Source: Ceratorhiza oryzae-sativae (taxonomy: Eukaryota; Basidiomycota; Agaricomycetes; Cantharellales; Ceratobasidiaceae). From it: 64,000 nt of DNA. Below are positions 23,313-35,569 of this stretch, piece after piece. The translations under genes and the position numbers were made by a program. Below the pieces are notes generated by a model. That model worked only from the letters and a program-made list of their open reading frames with translations, was not told the origin of the DNA and did no database searches. How positions within the stretch are numbered: position 1 is the first letter of the stretch; each line of letters begins with the position of its first letter. The stretch spans positions 434,001 through 498,000 of the forward strand of contig JARWMV010000250.1 in assembly GCA_030998015.1 (NCBI GenBank). The letters run 5' to 3'.

Positions 23313-24452
23313 ATGAGAGTCTTCAATGCCTCATCACTCCAGTCGGTTCTGCGGCGGCGATCCTTTCTCGCGGCGAGAGGATTGCCAAGGTCCCCCAATT
23401 CAGGGTTCTTATCTGCTCGCATGGCGACATATCGGCCGGGAAAGTACTCGACTGGCAAATCCCAATTTAGTTGGACGTCACCGACGACGCTTATTCTCGG
23501 TTTCATTCCGATATTTACATTCGGCCTTGGAACATGGCAAATACAAAGACTTCAGTGGAAGCTGGCTCTCATCGACGAGCTAGAGGAAAAGGCCCAAAGA
23601 GAACCACTAGTGCTCCCGAAACGAATCAAGTGAGTCATCGATACGGCCTGTCAAGATTGTGTCCAAACTCCCACCAGTCCTGTCAGCACTTCCCGAGTTC
23701 GCGTACCGAAGAGTGCTCCTCACCGGAACCTGGGATCCTGATCCAGCCCACACGGTTATTCTCGGCCCTCGAACTCGAGACAACGTTCTCGGATACCACG
23801 TTATCTCGCCTCTGATTAGACCAGAAGGCGCATCGGCGGTTCTCGTCGACAGGGGGTTCGTGTCCCGCGATGCGCTCGAGCGCGCGAGACGGGCGGCGGC
23901 TGGGCTGAGACCCGAAATTGCGAGAGTAGCTGGGATAGTCGCTAATGCGGCTGCTCAAGGGGCGGTGCAGGTGCATGGCATGATCGCCTCGTCTGCTAAA
24001 CGGAATAGATTCACGCCGGATAACAAACCCGACGTTGGAGAGTGGTATTGGGCGGACACGGAAGCGATTTCCAACGTGGCATCGGGTGACCGAGGCGATG
24101 TCCAACCGGTGCTGATCGACGAGCTGTTTGGTGAGTTGCCTGAACTGCAATCGACTATCAGGGTTGCCCATATCTAGGGATGATTGTCAGAGGGAGACGG
24201 AGCAGAGGCGTCTCGTAGGAGTGCACACGGAATCCCAATTGGCCGAGCACCAGAGATCGAGCTACGGAACATGCATGCGACATATGCTGCAACTGGTTAG
24301 TTTCTGTTACCATGATCTGATCCTTAACTACTTTAACTAGCCGACATTGAATCAGGTATTCGCTATCCGCAGCAACTGCCGTCATGTTTATCGCCCTCGT
24401 GCGTAGGGGTCGAGGCGGAAAAGATCCCAAATTCATGCGGCGCGTAGTTTAA
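23313..24452 (+). CDS. SURF1: SURF1/Shy1 family cytochrome c oxidase assembly factor
   Basis: SURF1 (Shy1) sits in the inner mitochondrial membrane and helps mature COX1. The N-terminus is Arg-rich and presequence-like (MRVFNASSLQSVLRRRSF), followed by the first membrane helix TLILGFIPIFTFGLGTWQIQ. This contains the family motif GxWQ-x-RR-like. Conserved blocks follow: EFAYRRVLLTGTWDPD, ILGPRTRDNVLGYHVISPLI, VLVDRGFVSR, VGEWYWADTEAI, then after an intron (about 24132-24187) GIPIGRAPEIELRNMHATYA. The last exon gives the second helix YSLSAATAVMFIALVRRG. Two junctions are off by one base: intron 1 near 23629-23678, and the TWY motif near 24295. Both look like missing bases in an otherwise intact gene. 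Confidence 0.85.
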
Positions 24453-25473
24453 TTTTATCGGAACCGCATTGCTTGGCCTGTATGCATGACGCAGTCTCCA
24501 ATCCCACCACTCTTGATGCCAAGATACGGAGCTTGATCACGAGCTTGCGATTGATCGAACTCGTTGGAGCACCCGCGGTGGACGTTTCACACGCTGTTTC
24601 TGCAACGCGCCACGATCGTTGGTGCCTGCGAGCAAGGACCTGCGTTCCTGCCGAGCGATTCTGCTTTGCGATTCTCCTAAATTTATGGTTATGACTAATC
24701 AATTCGGAGGGGCTTAGAGTTCGATTATTTCCCGCGGCCACCAACTGAGGCATCGGAGCCTCGACACTTGCTGCGTTTTCGTGCTTATCTGGGTTAAGCC
24801 TGGTGATTTTGCAGGTTCGATCATATTGTGCTGACAGCACACGATCGTCGGATACCGGATAAGGCCTCGCGATCTGCAGTCCTGGGTAGCCTACGGCAGG
24901 CGAAGCCACAAGTATGCATCTGCCACGCGAGTGAACGTGTCTGGATTGTCTTGTGAGCTCCCACACAAGGCACGTGTATCTTCTGCCGCTTTGCTCACAT
25001 GGTGAACTATATGAAGCACATTCTTACGTGACATTCTCGTTGACTGTTCTGATCTCGCTCAGTCTAGGTTGGGACTCTAACTCCCAGCTTGTCAGGGAGC
25101 GCCAAGCGGCAATTCACCGAGTGCGATAGATGACCAACGCTTGGTCCTTCTTTTTGGCCGGCTATGCGTTGCGGAACTCGGATAGAACATGGGTTACTAG
25201 ATCTGCTTACTTGGAACGCGTGCGACTTGGCGCGTTCTTGGAATGTTCCCCCTCGGGGAGACCGGAGGTAAGCACTTTCCCTGGTTGGATGCGGCCGGAC
25301 CTTTGTCTGATCTCTCGTTGCTCAAGTAGCACATTTCTCGGTGTTTTGTGTAATCTAGGCGGGAGAGGATAAAGAGAACGCGGCTAGGACATGAAAAGCT
25401 CGAAGGTCTCTCGGCATATCCCTGGAAGCCCCCTCTTCTCGTTTTTGAACATTATTCGAGTTTCTCGTTCACG
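24453..25473. other. Intergenic region upstream of the plus-strand FNT gene
   Basis: A 177-codon open frame on the minus strand (24966-24433) overlaps the SURF1 3' end and has no protein-like features. Nothing else was seen. Confidence 0.4.
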
Positions 25474-26676
25474 ATGACTTCGCTCTACGGCCAGTCCAAG
25501 TCAACAGACTCATATCTTCCAACGACCGCTCCCATAGCCATTCACAGGGAAACCACGTCAGCGAGCCTCGCTTCCAGCTCCACGATGCCTTCTCCAGCTC
25601 CAGCACAGGCCATGCCTTTGGGTATCCAGAATGCAGCTGCGATTGAAGGAATGATCCTCAAAGCGCTAAAATACGGCTGAGCAGACCTCTCGATCAAACG
25701 TTCTTTCTGTCCGTCGTTGCGGGCATTTGGCTGGGTTTTGGGGCAATCGGTGCCCTGTCCGCCGCGTGCGGTATTCCACAGAGCGTCCGAGCCGAATGGC
25801 CAATTATTCCCAAATTTTTGATGGGTGCTATCTTTGCCTTTGGTGCGTGTATGCGCAAGTCGAACTACAAGTTCGCCTACTAAACTGCGTTGCGCAGCCC
25901 TACACTTCATTGTAATGTTGGGCGGAGAATTGTTTACTGGTGTCATTATGGTCTTTGGTGTCGGTAAGCTTATGCGGTACCCTACATTTTATCGTACGTA
26001 GATTGATTCTTTACCAGGATGGTGGAATCGTGCAATCAACTTCCGTCAATCCCTCGTCAATCTTGTCACTGTCTACGTCGGAAACTGGTGTGGCTGCCTG
26101 CTGATGGCATACTTCATGGCCTACCTTACCGACCTCTTCGACGACCCTTCATCGCGCCAATGGCTTACTGTCGCAACACTGGGTAAGACCAATGCTCATG
26201 GTGTGTCCATCTTAGTCCTTAGATTTTAGCCCATTTGCTTATAAATTTGACACTTAGGTTGGGGAAACTTGTTCCTAAAGGGGATTGGTGCGAACACTAT
26301 GGTTTGTATGGCGGTGTGCCTGTATCTCGGATGCTCGGACTCGGCAGGGAAATCATGTCCATTTGGTTCCCGGTTGTAGTGTTTGTGATTAGCGGATATG
26401 AACATTGTGTGGCCAACAGTACGTATCCCCCCCTCCAACAGCGTCCCGGCTACTGCTGATAGTGATTTTATTATAGTGTTCTTCTTGTCAGTCGGTCTCA
26501 TGTATGGCGCGCCTACCACAATTGCCCGATTGTGGTTCAACCAGTCTGCAGCACTTGTCGGCAACATGGTCGGAGGAGCGGTCGTCATTGGCTTGACGCT
26601 GCACCTTATGAATCACTGGGTCTCTCCCATTGAATGGGTGATCAACAAGTTAAAAGGTTCTTCTAGCGAGAAGTAA
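25474..26676 (+). CDS. Formate/nitrite transporter (FNT) family protein, one apparent frame break
   Basis: The soluble N-terminus (MTSLYGQSKSTDSYLPTTAP) leads into AAIEGMILKALKY. One base appears to be missing near 25671, after which RLSRPLDQTFFLSVVAGIWL continues the first helix. Next come GALSAACGIPQSVRAEWPII, then across an intron LHFIVMLGGELFTGVIMVFG, then WWNRAINFRQSLVNLVTVYV and GNWCGCLLMAYFMAYLTDLF. The C-terminal half contains KGIGANTMVCMAVCLYLGCS, FPVVVFVISGYEHCVANMFF and YGAPTTIARLWFNQSAALVG. The GANxxVC and GxEHxVAN blocks are FNT hallmarks. The decayed relative at 19.2-20.4 kb lies in the opposite orientation, with the LRR and SURF1 genes between them. Uptake of formate, nitrite or short carboxylates is the family role; the substrate is not predictable here. 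Confidence 0.8.
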
Positions 26677-26855
26677 TGTATAAATGTAGAGATGGCTTTG
26701 TGTCTGGAGATAGTGATTTGTATGAGCAGAGTATTTATTTGCTCTCAAGGTTTAATTGATGAAATGTTATGCTGTACAAAACTGAGTGGTTTTTGTATTA
26801 TCTGGGTAAATACACAAAAATATGGTATAGCGAATCCGACATTCTGGCCCCATTG

Positions 26856-28586
26856 CTAGGACGATGCCAAACTCCGCAGCAACATCCCACTCAAGCCAGT
26901 CGGATCGATTACCCTCAACGCCGTGCTTGCCACCGATGTCCAGTCAAACCCGCCTCCACCGCTTCCCAGTGCACTTATAAGCGAACTGACATCTAGCCCG
27001 GAGTCGCTCGTCTGCATCTGCGCTAGCATGCTTACAAGGTCTGCACTCTGACTTGGATTAAAAGACGGGGGAGAAGAGTTTGCTTGCATCTGGACGAGCA
27101 TGTTTATAAAGTCTTGGTTCTGTTTTTGGGATTGGGCAAGCAATTGAGCCAGATCCGACGATGGAGTGGATTGTTGATGTTGCTGCTGTTGTTGTTGTTG
27201 TTGAAGAGCAGCGAGAATTTGGTTGGTTTGCTGTTGCTGCTGCTGCTGGTATGCGATGAGAAGTTGCGCGAAAGAGTTCCCTGCGTTAGAGCCTGGAGCG
27301 GGTTGCGCGGGAGAATGAGGTTGAGATTGGGTGGATTGACTATGATACTTCCTCATCGCTTCGAGGAACTGGCCCATATGATGAGCGGAGCCTTGGGAAA
27401 GCTTGGAAAAGAGCTTCGAGTGCCGTTTTTTCTGGGTAGCCGCGGTTTGAGGTGAGGCTTGTGCTGTGAGACTGGGCTGGGATTGCGAGGTGGGCGCGCT
27501 AGCGGGAACTGTGTGGGTCTGATGACCGTGTCCAGGCGAATGTGATTGAACGGGCTGCTATGTTGAACAAGCCGTGAGTTTGTATAAACGAAAGGACGAA
27601 AGGGAGTTCAAACCATTTGCGGATAAGTTGAAGCCCGGGTAGCGAAATTACTGATTTGAGGTGAGACCCTTTGCGGTACACTGGAGCCTGTCTCATTTGA
27701 AGTAGAGGATGACTGTCAAAATTTATGCGTGAGCCAGATGGTGGTTTGTTACAAGCGCGTTTGCACTCACACTAGAACGAGGGAAAGCGCTTGTGACTGG
27801 GCTGGCGGAGAAGTTCAATTGGGGCTCGCTTGGGGAGGGAGACATTGTTAGTCCCTGGGTGTCAAGGATTAGATGTTCGACTGTTCCTGGCCCACTGCTT
27901 TGTCTGATGGACGCAGATCGCATGGGATGGTATTCTTTAGGGGGAGGAGTCAGGGGATTAGGGGCAGCTCGAGTGTGTAGCTCGCGCAATGGGGTTGGTC
28001 CCCGTCTAATCTGAGCCTGCCCAAGCGAGGCGCTATGTCTTAGGTGTGAGTGACTAGGAGTAGGTAATGGCCGAGGGGACGCATTGAGAGCGGGTGGATC
28101 ATGTGTCGGCGTAGAAGTCTTTTGTCCTGGGGGACTGGGGGCAGCCTGCGTTTCTGATAGGGGGGTTTGCGCCTTTGCAGGAAGACAAGGTGGAGGTGGG
28201 GGAGCCACAAAATTGGATCGCTGTATCGGCGGCTGAGCAGGCTACATAGTTGATCTCAACCGGAGCCCTCGATCGTTGGAGCAAGTACTTACCAGAGCTG
28301 ATGTGTGTTGACAGGTGGGCGCTTCGTTCCTCAACTCACCGAGAATATTCTGTCTTAACCATACTATTATCTCTGCCTTCTTTGCTTGATCCGCCGTTTC
28401 CCAGTCCCTCAATACCGCAGCAAGTTGGGGCTGAGACTGGGAGATATATATCTTGAGATTAGTCAGCGCACGGGCTATATTGGACTCCGCTGTTGCGACC
28501 GAGAGACCTTGAGACAACAATCGTTCACGTTGGTTGATCGCTTTGCGCAGACGAGATACTTCGGCGGTGGTCAATGGAGAATCCAT
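26856..28586 (-). CDS. Gln/Pro/Ser-rich protein of unknown function
   Basis: Exons 28586-28293, 28241-27771, 27712-27614 and 27557-26856 sum to 521 aa. The first exon is predicted helical (EVSRLRKAINQRERLLSQGL and QLAAVLRDWETADQAKKAEI), so it could form a coiled coil or helical bundle. Exon 2 is disordered and Pro-rich (VAPPPPPCLPAKAQ). Exon 4 has a short helical block MGQFLEAMRKYHSQ, poly-glutamine runs of seven and eight residues, and a C-terminal hydrophobic segment ALRVIDPTGLSGMLLRSLAS. I do not recognise a family. Poly-Q and low complexity suggest a regulatory or condensate-type protein, by inference only. Confidence 0.65.
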
Positions 28587-29518
28587 GGTCGTCGACGAGT
28601 GTAGAACAGCTGGGTGTTTTAGACGCCAGCCAGGTACCCAGTATGTCAAAATATAGTGTATCGCCACCTGATCAACCACCATCCCCCGCCCCTGGTAACG
28701 TAATATTGAAGTTGACTAAGCGTTCTTAGAGTCCAGAACGGCCGTTGGATGAGAGTCCCAAAGAACCTAGCTTACAATAGTATGAATAGACAGTATGGTT
28801 AGTACTCATCCATATGTCGAATATTTGGCTGCCAGATATGGTATAAGAGGTTAAGATCCTACACATGAAGGGTGTATCCGAGTCCGTGATCATGGCATAA
28901 GTACTCAGTGGCAACAGAGGCTAGCCGCACAGTGTTACCGCACCAAACGCAAATCAAACCGTAGTTCCTGTCATTCGATTATAATTAGAACCGCCGGTTT
29001 TGCCGTGGGAAAGAAGGGCCAAGATGCCCTGAGATCTCACCCCAATCGCTCTTCCCTCACGAGTTTTCTGTTGGCCAGCCTTTCTCATGCCAGGAATGCC
29101 ATTCAGAGCGCGCATCGCGGAACCTATGACAGTTTCTGTCGTACAAAGTATGTTAGATCGATAGGTTTCCCACGCATACAGAACCCAAACAATCACAGGA
29201 TCCCGTCCAATACCAAACCACTGCTGTTCATTGTTTGAATATTTTCAGATTAACACCATGAGGAGCCATGCATGCGCCTTTGGGAAACTTTGACATGGAT
29301 GCTCATAACTGGACGGTACCTAGCCCGTGCTGACGGGTTGACAAGAAACAAATGAAAAACGGATTGCCTGGATGTCCAAATGGCACCATTCGCTATGAAC
29401 TTTGGCTTTGTTCCCTTTCCTTCCCATGTAAGACATCTCGACTACTTGGGGTCTAATAAAATTAATTGCATTGGTTGTATAGTTTAAAAAGAGGTCTACG
29501 CGAGAATTAATCAGGAGC
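28587..29518. other. Intergenic region
   Basis: Short frames on both strands have no conserved content. The region holds the promoter of the Gln-rich gene and the 3' end of the esterase gene. Confidence 0.4.
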
Positions 29519-31533
29519 CTAAGTTTGGATACGATCTGTCTCTTCCAAGCAGCGGAATTGTGGTGTTTCTTCCCAGACGAACGGAGCCGCACGGGCAACC
29601 TGTGGTAACCCTGGTTAGTTGACCCAGTCGAATTTTGAACGAGTTGAATACATACTGTGCTGAGAGTGAGCCTGTTCCAGAGACCCGCAGCCATGCGCGC
29701 ATGACCTGCCGAACTGGGGTGGAAGCAATCTACGCTACTGACGACTAGATAGCAATCAGTTAGGGGCGCATCTAAGCTTAAAACTATCGAACAACTCACA
29801 GTCGATTGGGTAATCCTTGAAGGGAAGGTTGGGAGGTTGATAGATAACCGCACTACTCCAAATATTACTACAAAGACCGTAAACATGGGTGAAAGTGATG
29901 GCTTACAAGTTGTCATAGTTCTTGGACTTGTAGTCTTGAACTATATTTTGCAAGGCCGAGTCTAAGCGATTAGGTATGAGCCTCGAATCTGTGCACATGA
30001 AGCACATGATCTCCTCACTGTATTGCGAGACCAAACGATCCATCTGCGCGCGCGTATACTCTCCAACCTCTCCTGGTCCAGCGATGCACTAATATGTTTC
30101 ATATGAGTTGGTTCCCGTCTGAATGCCAACGTAGCACTCACTGGGCAACCAATTGCAAAACGTGGTACAAATGGCATATTTTGAGAGCTATGGGATTTAT
30201 TCATGTTAAAATTGAGCAGTCTGATATGCTACTCGTTAACGTACCAGTAGGGTTGCCCGGAGCCGCAATGCTTTGCCCGAGTGTGCTTGTGAGCTACCGG
30301 CGGAAGAACATTCACCACAGGTGACGCGCACAAGACAGAATGACATACATTATAGATATCAGTGAGCTTCCAAGCCCCGAACAGGTTTACAAGTGTATTG
30401 GCTAATAAATCGGTTTTCAGTAGCTTTCTTTCATCGGTAGACCAAATACGTACGAATATTTTCCCGAATGTGCTCTAGTGCCGCACGAACGTTTTGTTCA
30501 AAATCACCTTTGGTAGAAGGCCCCATAGGTATGTCGGCTATATGAAATTGGATTTAGTCGGTGTATAAGAAGTTCTCATACATAGACGCACCCGCAGCGC
30601 ATAGCTGGCAAACGTCATTGGCGCCGACTTGGAAGCTCAAGTACTTGTACTTGTCAGCAGGTATATTGAGAGCCTTGATTTGGGGCACCAAATAGTCTAA
30701 TGCAGATGAATGCTCAACATATGCGATGTCTTCAAACGTTTGGATGAACTATACCCTGTGCTTCATGAAGGAGGTTGGAGGCATAGGCGCCACTCTGTCC
30801 AGCGTTGAGGTGGTCAACAGTCTCGTTCCATCCAACCTGTAACAAGCAGCAAGTAGTGAGTCGCCTGTTTCCAAAAACCGCTCTCGTTGGCGCTTACTGG
30901 TCCGACAGGACAACCAGAACCAAAGCAGATCTCATAACCAGGGTTGTGACCACGAGCGCCACCAACCAGATCCTTGTTATAATGCTTGAGAATCTAAAAT
31001 AACCATTGGTGTTAGCATAGTTTATCGTTAAACCGAATACCTCGCATACGTTTGGCATGGTAATTGCCCCCTCGTCGCCCCCACCTGCATATGATACGCC
31101 GCGCCACTCTACCCAGTTCAGCATTTTGTCATTAGGGTCGATTCCTTTCACAGGCCCAATCGATTAGCACATCTGAGGCGCGGAGATCAACTGGAACTAG
31201 TGAATCACCTTTCGCAAAGGCTCCCGCTGTGATAGAATCCCCAATAGCCATCGCAGCCGAAAAGTCGTCTGGCCGCCTATATGCATCTCATCAGACGGGT
31301 TTTTGGAAGTTCGAAAGGTGGTTGACCTACAAATCATGTATATTCTTTGGTGGGCTGGAACGACGACCGAGGGGAGGACACTGAGCCAAGTCGGTCACGA
31401 ACTTCCCCGAGGTAGCGAGAAGCATGTTTCCCAACGCAGGTTCCTTGGGTACATGGAGATCTGCATGCAGCTCTGTTCGGGCAAGTGCGAGGGGAGCAAG
31501 TGTTGTCAGAAGCGAATATCGAATTATTTGCAT
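29519..31533 (-). CDS. Secreted GDSL/SGNH esterase, phospholipase B1-like
   Basis: The family hydrolyses phospholipids or lysophospholipids, usually outside the cell. A signal peptide is visible at the start (MQIIRYSLLTTLAPLALA). Exon 1 ends at 31331 and continues across the splice as IHDLRPDDFSAAMAIGDSIT, where GDS carries the nucleophile Ser (block I). Later exons give WVEWRGVSYAGGGDEGAITM, then PGYEICFGSGCPVG, then KYLSFQVGANDVCQLCAA (block III, GxND). Then come VVNVLPPVAHKHTRAKHCG, EYTRAQMDRLVSQYSEEIMC, and DCFHPSSAGHARMAAGLWNR (block V, Asp-x-x-His). The closing exon ends PFVWEETPQFRCLEETDRIQ and a Thr before the stop. The catalytic Ser, Asn, Asp and His are all present. There are more than ten short exons; not every junction was fixed. 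Many paired Cys fit a secreted enzyme. Confidence 0.85.
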
Positions 31534-31624
31534 GGTATAAACGGTTTTTGGTTAAAGGGGCGAATAGGTTTTGCGGGAAGAAGGTGGTTTGCTGAGGATA
31601 GAGACTGTGCTTGAACGTCTCAGC

Positions 31625-31631
31625 CTTTATA
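31625..31631 (-). promoter_or_regulatory. TATA box of the GDSL esterase gene
   Basis: TATAAAG on the minus strand lies 92 bp upstream of the ATG at 31533, inside a GC-rich context (GGGCGGTATAAAGGC). Confidence 0.55.
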
Positions 31632-31639
31632 CCGCCCTT

Positions 31640-34050
31640 TAGAGACGATTTTGCGCAGATTGATTTACTTTAGCTGGGCGTACCAGCCTATGAGCGGATT
31701 CGTGGTTGCTCAACTGCACCTAGAGCTTGCTCCGATTGGCTAGAGGGAATCAGCCGACACTTTGTTTGACAGGACCGAGTCCGGGTGCGACATGGGAGAG
31801 CGGTGGGCTCGCTTAATTCAGACACTACGCACGAAATGGATGCGGCCAGCGGGAGAGGCGCACTCCCTCGCCCGAATGTTCACGGGGCGGGTCGGAGAGA
31901 ATGACAGGGCGTAGAGCCAGTTGCGGATCCGCCTGGGTTCCGATCGCCCATTGTGGCTGTGTTACCGAGAACGGTAGTTCAAAATGTCGAAATTGACATT
32001 AAAGTCTCGAACAGGCTCGCCAGTGTTTCAAACAACGTTGAAGAACGCGTCGATGGATCTCGGTCCGCCGGATTCTTCAACGCGAATATCTTTCCAACGT
32101 CATGCTATGAAGCCGACTTCTTCTCACCAGCCGTCAAAGATCGTCCCGTCAGTGGAAGACAGCGAGGGAAAATCTTAAATTAGGACGTTCAGTAGACTAA
32201 AACCATGTTCGCCGCATGGAAAATTTCAGAGAATAGTGGGCCAGGGCCAAGCTGGGGCGGATTGAGCGAAGAACTCTGGAAAGCTAAGTGGCTTGATGCA
32301 CACAAAACACACATTTTTATGTTTACTTCCAACCCGAGTCGAATGGGACTGACTGACGGTATCAAGTGAAAAGAACCAAGTAGCGTGGGGCAAACCGACC
32401 CATTGCCGCATCAGAACCAGAACATGCTATTTCTGTCCAGCCCGTTCTTCACCCCGCGGGGGCGTTGAGACTTGAGCTCATCGTGTCTCGAACATACGAC
32501 AAACAGCCTGCACTCCGTTGTCGGGAGCCCGGGTGCTTATGGTCAGCTGAGCCGTCAGGTCGACGTCATATCTTTTCCCGAGGTTGGAGGGTGGGTCAGT
32601 CAGACTCAAAAGTCATGCGGACACGATCCGCATGGCAATCTGAAGCACTAAGCCCAATTAAGCATGTTACAAGTACTTACGGTCTAGACACGAGGCCAAA
32701 TGGACCAAGAAGAAAGCTCTCAGTATCCGATAGAAACAAGGATAAATAATCCATAGCCAAAAATCCTGATTTGTGGAGTGTATTTGGCATATCAGCGTCT
32801 CGTGTTTCCTTTTCCTTTTCCTTTTTCTCGTGAGCTCCGACTCATAAAACCTGCAAATCAAAATGCGAGGCTGCATACATGTCAATGGTATGGACGCTGA
32901 GGCGTGATTTGGCCGCACCATCCCACAACAAGACAGGGGTAAATATGAAGCTAGCAGAAGTGATCAGTCGGAGTGCCGAATCGTCTTGAATGTATCGTTC
33001 TCCCCCACTTCGGTAAAAATCTCGGATAGATATTCTGGGCACCTCTCTCCGTACTCTGTCATCCGGCGGTCATAATAGATCCATCTTGTGACGTATATTT
33101 GTGTATAGTGACATCAAGACGAACGTATAAGATGTGCTTCTCTAACAAACAACTCCACTAGAGAAGCCTTTTGCGCTCTCATCTTGAAACAAGACTGTTC
33201 GCTCATGATGACGGTAAGGGCAAAGCTGCATAGTTTTGCAATCGAAAGAGGTACTATTTGTGGATTTTCTGGAAGCCATTATGTACGCCATGCGGATTTG
33301 AGAATAAACATATTGTCGCAATGAAGCTGATTTTTGAAATTTATGCCTTGGCTCGGATTCACGATGGAATCCACTGGGGCCGGTGTGTTCACGGCATGAA
33401 GCACGAAGCAGCCTGAGGGGAAGGTGCTTAACTTTTGAAGCAATTGTCTGTGGGTGGGTTGAGGCGCTGCTGATAACGGGATGACTGAAGAGCGAAAAGA
33501 TGAAATTTGCATAGCAGATAAATCTTTATTACGGCTAACAAGCGAGAATCCTGCTTACGGGGCGGTTGAAGGTGGATTTGGACAGGCTCGGAAATACGGG
33601 TTCGCCATTTACTTCCGGTTAGCACCGATGCAAACCACAGCTCTAATATTCCGGCCTAAATCACCCAATCAACTAGGTACCACGCCACTTGAACCGATCT
33701 ACAGGTTCTTATGCGAAATAGCCATGGCCTTACGCTTGACTGTTGAAATGACCAAGATCAGATGGGCAAGATGAGCGGAAGCCTCTCTGGGAATGTTTGC
33801 GCGGAATGGGCCGATGTGACGGGCGCCAAACCGACGAAGCGACGAATTCCAACGTGTGGCTAGGTGAATGATGATTGCCACGTCGGATGGTGGGGGTTTC
33901 CTGTGATTCGGCCCTTGACCTCAACCCCCAATCATCACCACGTGACTCCTGAAATTCGCAGTCGGTGCCACACAATAGTATCGCTAGCCACCCCACCACC
34001 AGCCCCCCTGCAAAAAAACTGCGATTCCTGGCGATCACGCGCCAGCCCGA
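31640..34050. other. 2.4-kb region without a supported gene
   Basis: Several open frames of 60-100 codons occur on both strands, but none has conserved motifs, an ATG in good context together with splice support, or a signal peptide. I see no tRNA or clear repeat here. It could contain unrecognised small genes or decayed mobile DNA. Confidence 0.4.
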
Positions 34051-34055
34051 AGCGG

Positions 34056-34063
34056 TATATAAG
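34056..34063 (+). promoter_or_regulatory. TATA box of the RNase III-like/dsRBD gene
   Basis: TATATAAG lies 55 bp upstream of the ATG at 34118. Confidence 0.55.
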
Positions 34064-34117
34064 CTTCCCTCATCTCTCTGCTGCTAGCCACATCTCCGCC
34101 ACCTCTTTCTGCCCATC

Positions 34118-35569
34118 ATGTCGATGTCAGTTCCCTGGAGCGAAAACGCTCTTGCGTTTCTGATGTCGCCGCCGTCGCCCTCATACCCGTTGAGGGACAT
34201 CATACTCAGTGTCCGCACATCAATGGACATCAACGCCCTTGCGATGTCGGGCCGCTGTCTTCTTCGTTCTTGCGTCACTGCTCGAATGTATAATCCGCCA
34301 ATCACCAAGGATTTCCAGGTAGTTTGGTGTGGCAAGCAATCACCAGCAGCTGTGTTCACTGACCCTTGTTTGCGATAGGACAAAATTGATGCCAAGCTTG
34401 AGGATGCCAGGCTCGCTCACGTCGCTCGAAAATTGGGCGTATTAGAGCGCCTAAACGTTCATGAGGTGGCTATAGATGCTAGTGATGTTGCTCACATACT
34501 CTGCGCATACGTAGGCGCTACACTAAGGTGTGGGTGGGAAAAGTCCTTCACCAACTCCATCGATGCCTCGATCAACGATATTTGTTTGAAAATCGTCGAC
34601 GAGGATGAGGTTTTTGCGACTGTAGAAAACAATAGCCACGAGGTAAGAACTGTTGTTGATTTGGGTCGGAGATAGACCGATTCGAGTTTTACCCAGCGGA
34701 TGTTGCATATCGATGGGATGCAGAAGATGCCCCAGACCCCAGCAAACTCCAAGCCCGCACCCGCCCTTGCCTCACCGATCCCCTCAAGAGGCACTCGTTT
34801 TACGGGTGATATGGAAGGCAATTCGAATGAATCGGTCTCAAGCGGTAGGTCGCCGCCACCGCATATTTATGGACCGCACTACCAACAGCCTTATCAACCT
34901 TACTACCCGCCTAATCCGTCCAATCCACCGCCACCTCCTCATCGTATGCAACACCTCAATACACAACATATGGGCCATCCACCGTTCGGCATGTATAATC
35001 CAGGTCCTGTTCCTACTGCAAGCCCCGCTTTCATTCCTCAACCACCACAGCATGGTCCCGGAGTGTTCCCCCCCGGGCACGGCGCGTATCATCAGCCACA
35101 GTATCCGCAAGGGGCGTACTCCTCGCCCCCGCCTCCGAACGTCCCGCCACCAACCAACGGAACGCCCTCAGGCACCTGGGGGGCTTCGCAGAATCCCCCT
35201 GGGTATACTATGCCGTCTCAACCCGCCGCTCCAGCTCCAACTGCGATGCCGATGCCAATGCCGCCTCTGCCAACTCAACAAACACAGGGCTTTATTTCTC
35301 TTTTCAATGAACTCGCAATGAAGAACCGGATGGCGGTCTCGTGGCAGCAACAGAAAACAGGACAGCAGCACATCCCAGAGTGGACAATGTGGCTAATCGG
35401 TAAGCGTTATTTTCAACCTTGTCATCATTTCGCGATCGGGTTCTGATAAGGTTCGGGCCAACCAGTGGACGGAACTCCGAGGGGTCATGGGACCGCGTCG
35501 ACTAAGCAGGGTGCCAAGGAGATTGCCGCGAAGGCTGCGTTGCAAGCCATGGGGTGGCTCCCAGCATGA
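34118..35569 (+). CDS. Degenerate RNase III-like domain fused to a dsRNA-binding domain
   Basis: Exons 34118-34318, 34379-34642, 34697-35399 and 35466-35569 sum to 423 aa. The C-terminal 70 residues are a full dsRBD: ISLFNELAMKNRMAVSWQQQ, IPEWTMWLIVDGTPRGHGTA, then STKQGAKEIAAKAALQAMGW. The last carries the KxxAK-type helix that contacts dsRNA. The first two exons have RNase III-like helices (AKLEDARLAHVARKLGVLER and DASDVAHILCAYVGATLRCG). The signature ERLEFLGDAVL is absent, with MDINALAMSGRCLLR in its place, and the second acidic pair reads SDVAHI. The metal-binding residues thus look lost. The linker is Pro-rich and disordered. The likely role is dsRNA binding without cleavage; a mitochondrial ribosomal mL44-type relative is an alternative. 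Confidence 0.75.

Noticed and set aside
24433..24966. 177-codon minus-strand frame beside SURF1
   Set aside because: It overlaps the SURF1 3' end, has a composition like random translation, and shows no motif.
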